From a virus, in IMG/VR virus record IMGVR_UViG_3300030118_005288, positions 18,250 through 70,445 of that record: a stretch of 52,196 bases of DNA; one strand, 5' to 3'. Shown one piece after another: positions 12,002 to 19,425 of this stretch (its first letter is position 1; each line of letters starts with the position of its first letter). A program made the translations under genes and the position numbers. The notes beneath the pieces are model-generated. The model was not told the origin of the DNA. It worked only from the letters and a program-made list of their open reading frames with translations, and did no database searches.

Positions 12002-13012
12002 ATGGCGTTTAAATTAAGATCAGGAAATAAAGCAAGATTTAAGTCATTGGGCAGTTCTTCACGTCCAGTAACGCCAAATAGAACAAAATCATCTCCATTT
12101 ATATCAACAAAACAAGATAAAAAGAACGAAAAAGAGTGGAATAAACAAACTAGTGACGGTTCTATAATAGATCCAAAAGGTGGAAGTGGCGCTGACTGGC
12201 TAAGACAAGACTTACAGTCTGAAGGTTACAAAAAAAGACTTGCTAATGAAATAGCAATGAACGAAAATAACACAGAATACTTAAGAGCGCCAAACGAAAA
12301 AGAATTAAAAAAAGATAAAGGAAGATCTATAGTTAGAGTTGATGCTAAAGATGGTAATGTAATTGAAGATAGAACAAGTAGGTTAGATAATACTATATTT
12401 AATGCACCTAGTACTTACGACAAAGAAGGTAATTATATAGATTACGCTCATGCTGATAATATTATGAAAACTAGTACTAATAATAGATTGATGCCAGGTG
12501 CAAATATTTATTATCAAGAAAGATACTTTAACGATGGTAGCCAAAAAAATAGATTACATGATCTAAACATACACGAAGGTGCTCACGCTGTAACAGCTGG
12601 AGAGTACGGTATGCTAGAAGGTACTAAAAATTTATTGCACAAAGCTAAAGGAGGTGGAGATAATGAATTATCTAAACCACAAGAGGTTTATGCTAGATAC
12701 AAGGTAGCTCAAAACTTTTTACAAAAACAAGGTATATTCGATGCTTTTTCTGGTGAGGAGTTTACTAACGAACACGTTAAAGCTGTAGAAGAAATGATGA
12801 AAGGCGTTACAGCTGAAAATTACAAAGAAAAAGGCATACCTTACGAAGTGTTTACGTTTTTTGGTGATGATAAAAAACACGATCACGGCTTTAATAAAAA
12901 GCTATCTAAAAAAGATATGAAAACAATATTTAACAATGTCGCACAAGAAACACCTGGTGGAGGAGGTTTTGAAGTACAAGATGATTTCGGCGGCTCACAA
13001 TATATAAGTTAA
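12002..13012 (+). CDS. tagged protein with HExxH metallopeptidase motif
   Basis: The 336-residue product starts MAFKLRSGNKARFKSLGSSS (the shared tag) and has a Pro/Ser/Lys linker with KSSPF. Residues 187-200 read HDLNIHEGAHAVTA, giving a zinc-peptidase HExxH motif (His191, Glu192, His195). A likely third ligand is Glu228 in KPQEVYARYKVAQ, so a gluzincin-like arrangement is plausible. The preceding beta strands (AHADNIMKTSTNNRLMPG) and following helices fit a small peptidase fold. I infer a protease packaged with the virion, either for maturation or for action in the host. Activity is not provable here. It begins a new unit after the terminator and is followed two bases later by another tagged gene. 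Confidence 0.65.
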   Translation: MAFKLRSGNKARFKSLGSSSRPVTPNRTKSSPFISTKQDKKNEKEWNKQTSDGSIIDPKGGSGADWLRQDLQSEGYKKRLANEIAMNENNTEYLRAPNEKELKKDKGRSIVRVDAKDGNVIEDRTSRLDNTIFNAPSTYDKEGNYIDYAHADNIMKTSTNNRLMPGANIYYQERYFNDGSQKNRLHDLNIHEGAHAVTAGEYGMLEGTKNLLHKAKGGGDNELSKPQEVYARYKVAQNFLQKQGIFDAFSGEEFTNEHVKAVEEMMKGVTAENYKEKGIPYEVFTFFGDDKKHDHGFNKKLSKKDMKTIFNNVAQETPGGGGFEVQDDFGGSQYIS

Positions 13013-13013
13013 T

Positions 13014-14072
13014 ATGACATTTAAACTAAGATCAGGAAATTCTCCTAAATTTAAACACATGGGTAGTTCACCATTAAAAGATAACCACGATGATGGTTTA
13101 GGTGATCCAGCGGCTAATATAAACAAAAGAACTACGCAAACAAAAGTTGAAAAACTTCAAGACGAGATAGACTATAAAAAGAAAAAAGCTGCTGAAGAAA
13201 GAAAGCTACAAGAAACAACACCTTGGAACGAAGATGTAAAGGCTGAAACAGCTACGATGAAAAATGTTAAAAAAGGTCCAGAAGGTACTGTTGATCCAGA
13301 AACTGGTAAAATCACTAATATATCTGGTAAAGATGCTTCTGTTAAGACAGATGTTGGTGAAGGTGGCTATGATTATGGTGATGATGGAAAACTAGCTGAT
13401 GGCACAAGGTTTGATAGCAATATAAACAAATATAAAACTAAAACACAAATAAATTTAGATGCTAAGCAAAGAAGGCTTAACAGCAGAGCTTATGACTCAG
13501 ATGGTGGTAAGAAAAGAACTAAAGCTGAAAAATATTCTGAAAAAACACAAAAGCTTGCTGATAAATACCAAAGAGCAAAAGCTGAAGGAGGTTTTGGTTT
13601 AAAGTTTGATTGGAAAAATATGTTAATGGGTGGTGATATAGCTAGCGGTGTTTCTGTTGAACGTAAACAAGATCTTATAGCAGACAGATTAAGTAAAAGA
13701 GCTCAAAATAGACAAAAGTACTTAGACAAGCAAGAAGGTAAGAAAAACAGAGCTAATATAAAGATTGAAAATTATCAAAACGAAAAAGCAGAAATAGATT
13801 CTTACGTAAGTGATTTAACAGCTCAACTCGACAACATAACGGATGTAAACTCTAAAGAGTACAAAGACTTACAAAAACAAATTGACAAGCTAAACAAACG
13901 GTCGAACAAACTTGATAAGAAAAGTAATAAAACAAGAGGTAAAAGAGATAAAGTAAAAAACAAATATAAAATAGAAGGTAGAACAAACGTTAGAGGTGAA
14001 AATGTAAGAAAAGACAAACAAGGTAACGTTGATAAAAACTACGATAAAAGAGATTACAAAAAAGATCAATAA
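13014..14072 (+). CDS. Lys-rich coiled-coil tagged protein (FKLRSGN tag)
   Basis: This 352-residue protein begins MTFKLRSGNSPKFKHMGSSP, the fourth copy of the tag. Residues 40-75 are highly charged. Residues 88-130 include repeated Gly/Asp turns (KGPEGTVDPETGKITN). The second half is a long Lys/Asp/Asn-rich coiled-coil region (LTAQLDNITDVNSKEYKDLQ, then KQIDKLNKRSNKLDKKSNKT). The composition suggests an extended DNA- or protein-binding filament rather than an enzyme. It ends 31 bases before the GroEL gene; that gap (AATTTAATATAATATG) lacks a Shine-Dalgarno sequence. A packaged internal protein is my best guess. Confidence 0.66.
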   Translation: MTFKLRSGNSPKFKHMGSSPLKDNHDDGLGDPAANINKRTTQTKVEKLQDEIDYKKKKAAEERKLQETTPWNEDVKAETATMKNVKKGPEGTVDPETGKITNISGKDASVKTDVGEGGYDYGDDGKLADGTRFDSNINKYKTKTQINLDAKQRRLNSRAYDSDGGKKRTKAEKYSEKTQKLADKYQRAKAEGGFGLKFDWKNMLMGGDIASGVSVERKQDLIADRLSKRAQNRQKYLDKQEGKKNRANIKIENYQNEKAEIDSYVSDLTAQLDNITDVNSKEYKDLQKQIDKLNKRSNKLDKKSNKTRGKRDKVKNKYKIEGRTNVRGENVRKDKQGNVDKNYDKRDYKKDQ

Positions 14073-14103
14073 AACAATTTAATCAAATTTAATTTAATAT
14101 AAT

Positions 14104-15669
14104 ATGGAGATCAATCAACCTAGTGAGATTGTCAAGGATTTGACCTTTGATGATCTTGCAAAAAGTAAAATACATGCAGGTGTGGAAAAACTTGCAAAAG
14201 CAGTAAAATCAACCTTGGGCGCTAGTGGTAAATGTGTTATATATGAAGACGCGCGAGGTAACCCGGTGATTACAAAAGATGGTGTAACCGTGGCAGAAAG
14301 CGTAGTCTTATATGATCCGGTCGAAAATATGGGTGCAACACTTATAAAAGAAGCTGCTAGAAACACAGTAAGAGAAGCAGGTGATGGTACAACAACAGCT
14401 ACCGTGCTTGCTGAGTCTTTGTTAAAACAAGTTAGTTTTAATGAAGAATCTACTGTGAGAGAAATAAAAGACGGTATATATTCAGGTCTTAAAAAAATAA
14501 ATGATTACCTTAATAAGATTTCTGTCAAGATCGAGGGCGATATGCTGGAATCTGTTAGTTCGATTAGTTGTAACAATGATAACGAACTAGGAAAGATTAT
14601 AGCAGAAGCTTATTCTAAAGTAGGTAAAGATGGTGTGGTATTAATGGAAGAGTCACCAACTGAGGAAACATACGTTGAAATTGTAGACGGCGTGCAGATA
14701 GACTCAGGACTCACATCTCCACATTTTGTTACTGATAAAGATAAACAAGTCTGTGAGCTTGATAATCCGTTAGTATTGATCGTTATGTCAGAAATACCTA
14801 ATATTAGACGCATACAAAAAGTATTAGAGCATGTTATAAAAAACAAAAGGTCGTTATTGATAGTTGCTCCAGTTGAGCAACAAGTTAAAGCTGCTTTACT
14901 AATGAACAAGGTAAAAGGTAACATTAAGGTTAATATAGTTGATTTACCAGGCTTTGGTCCTACTAAAAACGATACTTGTGAAGATTTAGCATTTTTGGTT
15001 GGGGCTAAAGTAATAAACGAAGAACTAGGTGATGATCTTGACTTAATAGACATAGACTGTTTAGGTGAAGCGCATACAGCTATTACAGATGATAAGAATA
15101 CTGTTTTAACTATTGAAGCTCCAGATCAAGAACTACAAGAAAGAATTAACTCTATACAAAAGTTAATTGACAAAGAAGATAAAAACCCTTTTATTAAGAA
15201 AAAACACCAACAAAGACTCGCTATGTTATCTGGTAGTGTTGGTATGGTAAAAGTTGGTGCTAACTCTAAAGTTGAGTTAAAAGAAAAGAAAGATAGAGTT
15301 GAAGACGCAATATATGCTACAAAAGCAGCATTACAAGAAGGTATTGTACCAGGTGGTGGTGTAGCGTTGTTAAATGCGTCTCAAGATATAAAAGCGGAAA
15401 ATATAGGTGAAAAAATATTATTGAGCGCTATACGTGCTCCTTTTGACACTGTGCTTGAAAACGCTGGACTTGAGCAAATAGCACCAAGACCAAAGCAAGG
15501 ATTAGGTGTAAATGTTGTAACCGGACAAAGCGTTAATATGGTAGACGCTGGAATCATAGATCCTGTGCTTGTTACTAAATCTGCACTTAAAAATTCCGTT
15601 TCTGTTGTAACTACTATAATGTCTGCTAATTGTGTAATTTCAAATATGAGAATCAATGAAAGCAGTTAA
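14104..15669 (+). CDS. groEL: chaperonin GroEL (phage-encoded)
   Basis: The 521-residue protein has the complete Hsp60 layout: an equatorial domain with TKDGVTVAESV (57-67) and the ATP-binding GDGTTTATVLA (93-103), an apical domain (about 180-370; QIDSGLTSPHFVTD, then LLIVAPVEQQVKAAL) and a C-terminal equatorial part with RVEDAIYATKAALQEGIVPG (catalytic Asp401) and NPCF-equivalent regions. It is shorter than host GroEL (about 545) because it lacks the Gly-Gly-Met tail and has compact loops. It would fold newly made phage proteins in a double-ring chamber with GroES. The next gene overlaps it by 14 bases and encodes the co-chaperonin. Phage GroEL genes are uncommon; divergence from host forms suggests long residence in phages. 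Confidence 0.93.
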   Translation: MEINQPSEIVKDLTFDDLAKSKIHAGVEKLAKAVKSTLGASGKCVIYEDARGNPVITKDGVTVAESVVLYDPVENMGATLIKEAARNTVREAGDGTTTATVLAESLLKQVSFNEESTVREIKDGIYSGLKKINDYLNKISVKIEGDMLESVSSISCNNDNELGKIIAEAYSKVGKDGVVLMEESPTEETYVEIVDGVQIDSGLTSPHFVTDKDKQVCELDNPLVLIVMSEIPNIRRIQKVLEHVIKNKRSLLIVAPVEQQVKAALLMNKVKGNIKVNIVDLPGFGPTKNDTCEDLAFLVGAKVINEELGDDLDLIDIDCLGEAHTAITDDKNTVLTIEAPDQELQERINSIQKLIDKEDKNPFIKKKHQQRLAMLSGSVGMVKVGANSKVELKEKKDRVEDAIYATKAALQEGIVPGGGVALLNASQDIKAENIGEKILLSAIRAPFDTVLENAGLEQIAPRPKQGLGVNVVTGQSVNMVDAGIIDPVLVTKSALKNSVSVVTTIMSANCVISNMRINESS

Positions 15670-15913
15670 CAATTACATAATAGTAGAAAACATAAAAATA
15701 GAGCCTAAAAAAGTAGCTGGACTTATATTGACTGAAAATATAGATGATGACAATAGGTATATAAAGGCTAAAGTAATTTCAACTGGTAATTTAGTTGAAG
15801 GTATAAAAGATAACGATATCGTATATTACGATAAACACGCCGGACACGGTGTACAATATAAAGATGTATTATACCAAGTTATCAGATCTGGTGACGTGGT
15901 ATTAATAGATTAA
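15656..15913 (+). CDS. groES: co-chaperonin GroES-like (phage-encoded)
   Basis: An 85-residue protein overlapping the groEL 3' end by 14 bases. The fold signature is that of GroES or T4 gp31: N-terminal strand MKAVNNYIIVEN, a short mobile-loop region around KKVAGLILTENIDDD, then KAKVISTGNLVEGIKDNDIV and the terminal strand VLYQVIRSGDVVLID. It is shorter than host GroES (about 95), mainly in the mobile loop and roof. It would cap the phage GroEL ring, or the host one, during folding of virion proteins. Overlap and order (EL before ES, the reverse of the usual host operon) suggest translational coupling. Confidence 0.85.
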   Translation: MKAVNNYIIVENIKIEPKKVAGLILTENIDDDNRYIKAKVISTGNLVEGIKDNDIVYYDKHAGHGVQYKDVLYQVIRSGDVVLID

Positions 15914-15982
15914 CCAAAACCTTAAACCTACAACCACAAAACTTAACAACAAAAACAAATTATTAATTAAAAAAAAGAAATT

Positions 15983-16375
15983 ATGAAAATGATGAAATTT
16001 CCAGTAATAGCTGGTAGTGTGTTTACATCTCCTAACAAGAAGCATTTTTACATTAATGTAGAAGATATTTACGAGGTAGATGGCGCGGCTCTTGACGCAG
16101 ACGCTTGTACTATTAAATTTGCTAACGCTGCTTCTACAGTAGAGGGAGTAATAACTTTTGTTATGGACGGGACGGATGCTGATGAGAAAGTTGCAAATGC
16201 TAATAAACTTGCTGATTACATAGCTGAAAAGATGCAAGAAATAACTGGACCTAGCTCTGTTCAAAAGAAACCTTTTGATTTAATACCTACGCTAGCTGAA
16301 ATACACACTGCTAGTGGTATTACAAAAACTGGTGGAACTGGTAACGATGCTATTATCTCATGTACGTTATCGTAA
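15983..16375 (+). CDS. hypothetical virion-associated protein (130 aa)
   Basis: Three possible Met codons begin the protein (MKMMKFPVIAGSVF). It has beta-rich N-terminal segments (TSPNKKHFYINVEDIYEVDG), a central Ala/Val-rich stretch (TIKFANAASTVEGVITFVMD) and a Gly-rich C-terminus (GITKTGGTGNDAIISCTLS). The combination is typical of small structural or decoration proteins but no family is recognised. It is separated from groES by 69 A-rich bases without visible signals and is followed 3 bases later by the winged-helix gene. Confidence 0.55.
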   Translation: MKMMKFPVIAGSVFTSPNKKHFYINVEDIYEVDGAALDADACTIKFANAASTVEGVITFVMDGTDADEKVANANKLADYIAEKMQEITGPSSVQKKPFDLIPTLAEIHTASGITKTGGTGNDAIISCTLS

Positions 16376-16378
16376 TAA

Positions 16379-16819
16379 ATGAGATTAACCGCGCAAGATT
16401 TGCGTGAAATGAATATCCTTAAGTATTACAGGCTCACACGAAAGTGGGTCTGTAAAACTTACGGGTTAAAAGATGCAGATTTAGAATTATTAATTTATTT
16501 AGATTGTAAAAAAAGATTTACACGACAAGAGTTTTTAGACGGTACTTATACATATTCATGGGACAAAAACCGTTGGGAAAGACTACGAAGAGATGGTTGG
16601 ATAGAAGTATGGAGACACAGAAACAGAACTAGTATAAAATACTCTGTGTTTAAAACATCTTTTAAATGTGGTCAAATGATAAGTAGAATATACAGAATAC
16701 TTTTAGGTGAAGAAGATTTACCAACATCTGAACGAAGTATTTTTTACAATAATGAATCATATACAGATAAAGTTTATAACAAAGCTATAGACGATATGAT
16801 CAAAGATAAAGATAGATAA
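16379..16819 (+). CDS. winged-helix DNA-binding-like protein
   Basis: A 146-residue protein with helices and a likely wing: LKYYRLTRKWVCKTYGLKDA, DLELLIYLDCKKRFTRQEFL, then WERLRRDGWIEVWRHRNRTS. The order (N-terminal helices, recognition helix with Arg/Trp residues, beta wing with DGWI) matches MarR-like winged helices, which I also recall in marine phages. It may control late transcription or act in the virion; no operator is identified. It lies directly before tagged gene 16821 with one base between stop and start. Confidence 0.6.
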   Translation: MRLTAQDLREMNILKYYRLTRKWVCKTYGLKDADLELLIYLDCKKRFTRQEFLDGTYTYSWDKNRWERLRRDGWIEVWRHRNRTSIKYSVFKTSFKCGQMISRIYRILLGEEDLPTSERSIFYNNESYTDKVYNKAIDDMIKDKDR

Positions 16820-16820
16820 T

Positions 16821-17126
16821 ATGGGATATAAAATGAAAGGGCCAACTTTTTTTGGCAAGAAAAAGTCTCCAGCTAAAGTTAGTGATTCAGCGCTAGTTGA
16901 CGCTCAAGCAAAGCTTGATAATGTAGAGCTTGATTACAGAGAACCAGGTTGGGCTACTGTTGCTAGAGGAGTTCATCAAGGAGCTAAAGACGTAATGAGT
17001 AAGTTTCAAGCAAGAAAAGAAGCTGGTGATTACGATCCTAATGAAGAAAAAGACAATGCTCAAGCAATGAACGTGCAAGATATAGTTTCTAAAACAGGTG
17101 ACTTAGATAACATGGAAGGATTATAA
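16821..17126 (+). CDS. small tagged protein (MGYKMKG tag, SPAK motif)
   Basis: The 101-residue protein starts MGYKMKGPTFFGKKKSPAKV. The tag class (MGYKMKG, then a short basic segment and SPAK) is shared with the product of 17503 and partly with 11133. The remaining part is acidic-helical (DAQAKLDNVELDYREPGWAT, then GAKDVMSKFQARKEAGDYDP) and ends in an acidic tail (SKTGDLDNMEGL). No enzyme features. I infer a small packaged or head-associated protein. It is two bases before the metallopeptidase-like gene. Confidence 0.6.
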   Translation: MGYKMKGPTFFGKKKSPAKVSDSALVDAQAKLDNVELDYREPGWATVARGVHQGAKDVMSKFQARKEAGDYDPNEEKDNAQAMNVQDIVSKTGDLDNMEGL

Positions 17127-17128
17127 AA

Positions 17129-17497
17129 ATGGCTTTTAAACTACCAAAACAAACACATAGCAAGGTTAGAACACTAAAGTTTCCTAACCACACAGAAGAG
17201 GCTGCGCCAGGCACACCTTTGTTTAGAAAAGAACTAGGCAAAGATATACAAGGTGAGGCTAATGATGACGGTACAATATTTATTAGTGTAGATGTAACAC
17301 CTGGTAGTCAAGAAGAATCTGAAATACTTACTCACGAAATGAAACATCTAACAGATATGAAAATAGGTAGGCTTAAGTATACAGACAATGATATAACATG
17401 GGACGGTCAAAATTACCCAAGAGAAAACGGATACATACTATACGATGGAAAATGGATGCCAGAAGGCAGTAAAAATTTTCCATGGGAAAAACATTAA
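17129..17497 (+). CDS. small HExxH metallopeptidase-like protein
   Basis: The 122-residue product starts MAFKLPKQTHSKVRTLKFPN, similar in style to the tagged proteins but not identical. Residues 66-80 read EILTHEMKHLTDMKI, with His69, Glu70 and His73 forming a HExxH zinc motif; Asp76 is a candidate third ligand. The C-terminal half (RLKYTDNDITWDGQNYPREN, then GYILYDGKWMPEGSKNFPWE) matches a pattern I recall from other marine phages (TWDG, YPR, FPWE). It may be a virion-packaged peptidase, or use the metal site structurally. It overlaps the start of a possible longer form of the next gene but not the start I prefer. Confidence 0.62.
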   Translation: MAFKLPKQTHSKVRTLKFPNHTEEAAPGTPLFRKELGKDIQGEANDDGTIFISVDVTPGSQEESEILTHEMKHLTDMKIGRLKYTDNDITWDGQNYPRENGYILYDGKWMPEGSKNFPWEKH

Positions 17498-17502
17498 AAA
17501 TT

Positions 17503-17835
17503 ATGGGATATAAAATGAAAGGCTTTAGTGGTTACGGTAACTCACCAGCTAAAAAAGATAAAAAGAAAAAAGACGGTCCAATGCAAGGTCCAATACCTAA
17601 AGAAAACATAGACTTGCTACCAAATGAAATGGAAGGTACTTATGTTTATAAAGGTGATAATAAGCGTGAAAGAATTATTGATTATGACGAAAGAGCTGGT
17701 TTTCTAGAGCAAAATGAACTAATGGATTTAGAAGGAGACAATAGTCCAGAAGCTAATAAAAAAAGAAAAGAATTAAAGAAGACTATCGCAACACTTGATC
17801 GTGAAGCTCAAATAATGAGAGATAGAAAAGAATAA
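17503..17835 (+). CDS. small tagged protein (MGYKMKG tag, NSPAK motif)
   Basis: I place the start at ATG 17503 (MGYKMKGFSGYGNSPAKKDK), because the tag then aligns with that of 16821; the in-frame ATG at 17482 overlaps the previous gene. The product is 110 residues: tag, Lys-rich linker, then PKENIDLLPNEMEGTYVYKG and an acidic-basic helical tail (KKRKELKKTIATLDREAQIM). Shared tag plus different body supports a packaging role for the tag. No known domain. Confidence 0.6.
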   Translation: MGYKMKGFSGYGNSPAKKDKKKKDGPMQGPIPKENIDLLPNEMEGTYVYKGDNKRERIIDYDERAGFLEQNELMDLEGDNSPEANKKRKELKKTIATLDREAQIMRDRKE

Positions 17836-17847
17836 AAAATATACAAA

Positions 17848-18234
17848 ATGTTAAATAAATTATTTGCAGGTGGAGCCGCAGACTTAATAAAAAATGTAGG
17901 TGGAGTTATAGACGACTTACATACATCAAAAGAAGAAAAGCTTGAGGCAGAAAATAAAATTAAAGATATGATTATGGGTTACGAAGCTGAGATGCAAAAG
18001 CAAGTAACAGAAAGATGGAAGGTTGATATGGCATCTGACTCATGGCTAAGTAAAAATATAAGACCACTAGTTTTAATATTTCTATGTGTATCAACGGTAT
18101 TATTGATATTTATCGATGCTGGGGTTATATCATTTGAAGTTAAAGCTTCATGGGTAGACTTATTACAACTAGTATTAATAACAGTGATTGGTGCTTATTT
18201 TGGCGGTAGATCACTAGAAAAAGTAAAAAAATAA
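17848..18234 (+). CDS. holin of the 3TM (GTA-type) family
   Basis: A 128-residue membrane protein with an amphipathic N-terminus (MLNKLFAGGAADLIKNVGGV), a charged helix (residues 28-58) and the conserved SDSWLSKNIRPLVLIFLCVS block (63-82). Two membrane helices follow, about 72-92 and 104-120, ending AYFGGRSLEKVKK. This is the pattern of the 3TM holin family first noted in gene transfer agents. Holins make lesions in the inner membrane at the end of infection so that endolysin can reach the wall. No endolysin gene is evident nearby, and the lysis partner may lie outside the window. It follows the tagged gene by 12 bases. Confidence 0.78.
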   Translation: MLNKLFAGGAADLIKNVGGVIDDLHTSKEEKLEAENKIKDMIMGYEAEMQKQVTERWKVDMASDSWLSKNIRPLVLIFLCVSTVLLIFIDAGVISFEVKASWVDLLQLVLITVIGAYFGGRSLEKVKK

Positions 18235-18238
18235 AATT

Positions 18239-18826
18239 ATGGCAATAGTAACAAATGACTGGACGGCAAGAATAACTGGTAGTGCTTACACTGATCATAC
18301 TGATAACAAAATAACAGCACCGCACGGTAAATATATTATAGCAATACAAGCTACAGGAGCAGGTGGTGCAGCAACTAATACTTTGGTAAAAGTTGTAGCC
18401 GCGGATAGTTCTATGCACTGGAACACAGAAGCTGCTTCTCACCAAGGGACTAACAATGACACTATTGATGGTGCTGTTAGTGGCGCTAACGTAGTAACAA
18501 TGGACAACAACGTGGCAGACAATATGTCTGTTGGTTTTTTTGTAGATGGTGTTGGTGTTCCTTACGGTACAACCGTGCTAGAATTAGATCCAAACGGTAA
18601 TAATGCGAAACAATTTAAAACATCCGCTAATGTAGATGTTAGTGATGGTAAAATATTGTATTTTACTAATCCAAACGATAAAGACCACGGGACTGGTGGT
18701 AGAAATGCTTCAGATGGTGGGAATATTAAAGTAGTAGTTGGTGCTGGATATTATATGGGAAGATGGTTATCTGTTCAACCAGCTACAGATGACGGTGAAG
18801 GAATTATATGTTATTTCGGAGAATAA
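18239..18826 (+). CDS. probable virion structural protein (195 aa)
   Basis: A beta-rich, Gly/Asn/Asp/Thr-rich protein without charged-helix content, starting MAIVTNDWTARITGSAYTDH with repeated strands (KYIIAIQATGAGGAATNTLV, then VTMDNNVADNMSVGFFVDGV) and an aromatic end (GRWLSVQPATDDGEGIICYF). It resembles trimeric decoration, fibre or capsid-associated proteins but no homologous family is recognised. It follows the holin by 4 bases. Confidence 0.55.
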   Translation: MAIVTNDWTARITGSAYTDHTDNKITAPHGKYIIAIQATGAGGAATNTLVKVVAADSSMHWNTEAASHQGTNNDTIDGAVSGANVVTMDNNVADNMSVGFFVDGVGVPYGTTVLELDPNGNNAKQFKTSANVDVSDGKILYFTNPNDKDHGTGGRNASDGGNIKVVVGAGYYMGRWLSVQPATDDGEGIICYFGE

Positions 18827-18856
18827 AACAAATTAAATTAACTTAAATTAAATAAA

Positions 18857-19150
18857 ATGGCAAAAAAAGAAAAAGTAATTGATTTTACTAAACCAGAAAA
18901 AATTACTGACGAAGAGTTAGTAAAATTACAATCAACAATAAGAACTATTGACAGGTTAACAGCTGATGTTGGTAGGGTAGAAGTACAAAAGTATGCTGCT
19001 TTAGTAGCTATGCAAAAGGTACAAGCTAATGTGGAGGAAATAAGAACTGAGTTTGTAAATAAATACGGCACTGACAACGTTAATATTCAAACAGGCGAAA
19101 TAGCTTATGCTCCAGAAAAAGAAGAGGAAAATGTCAAAGCTGATTCGTAA
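18857..19150 (+). CDS. small coiled-coil protein (97 aa)
   Basis: Charged start MAKKEKVIDFTKPEKITDEE, then a helix of about 55 residues (LVKLQSTIRTIDRLTADVGR, then AALVAMQKVQANVEEIRTEF) and an acidic tail. The pattern matches small structural or chaperone-like proteins in phage head operons; function unknown. It overlaps the next gene by 20 bases. Confidence 0.6.
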   Translation: MAKKEKVIDFTKPEKITDEELVKLQSTIRTIDRLTADVGRVEVQKYAALVAMQKVQANVEEIRTEFVNKYGTDNVNIQTGEIAYAPEKEEENVKADS

Positions 19151-19352
19151 AATATCAATAGGTAAAAATTATAAAAATGATGCCATGCACTATGCCGTTG
19201 GGCAAGAAGTGTATGGCGGTCATGTTATTTGTGATATAATAGAAGAGCCGGATAAATATTCTATTTATATAAAAAAGAAAAACGAGGTTTTGCCTTGGAA
19301 AGACTTTAACAAAAACATGGCTGTAAGTGTTGAATATAACTTAGAATATTAA
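19131..19352 (+). CDS. small hypothetical protein (73 aa)
   Basis: I choose the ATG at 19131 (MSKLIRKISIGKNYKNDAMH) rather than 19107, because the longer form overlaps the coiled-coil gene far more. The protein is beta-rich with YAVGQEVYGGHVICDIIEEP and a basic IYIKKKNEVLPWKDFN segment. It lies directly before a 23-codon membrane microprotein. No family recognised. Confidence 0.55.
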   Translation: MSKLIRKISIGKNYKNDAMHYAVGQEVYGGHVICDIIEEPDKYSIYIKKKNEVLPWKDFNKNMAVSVEYNLEY

Positions 19353-19353
19353 T

Positions 19354-19425
19354 ATGTGTCCGTGTCCAATATGTATTGTTGTAGCGGCTATAGCAGCTAT
19401 AGGTTTAAAGAAAATTAAAAAATGA
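19354..19425 (+). CDS. 23-aa Cys-rich membrane microprotein
   Basis: ATG at 19354 starts MCPCPIC, continues with a hydrophobic Ile/Val/Ala segment of about ten residues and ends GLKKIKK. The stop overlaps the next ATG by ATGA (19422-19425), which supports translation. Three Cys at 2, 4 and 7 (CPCPIC) precede the helix; the positive tail predicts its cytoplasmic side. Similar Cys-Pro-x-Cys microproteins occur in other marine phages as far as I recall. Function unknown; lysis or membrane modulation are possible. Confidence 0.55.
   Translation: MCPCPICIVVAAIAAIGLKKIKK

Noticed and set aside
14115-15656. Minus-strand ORFs opposite GroEL
   Set aside because: They are Ser/Thr/Ile-rich mirror frames of a strongly supported gene.
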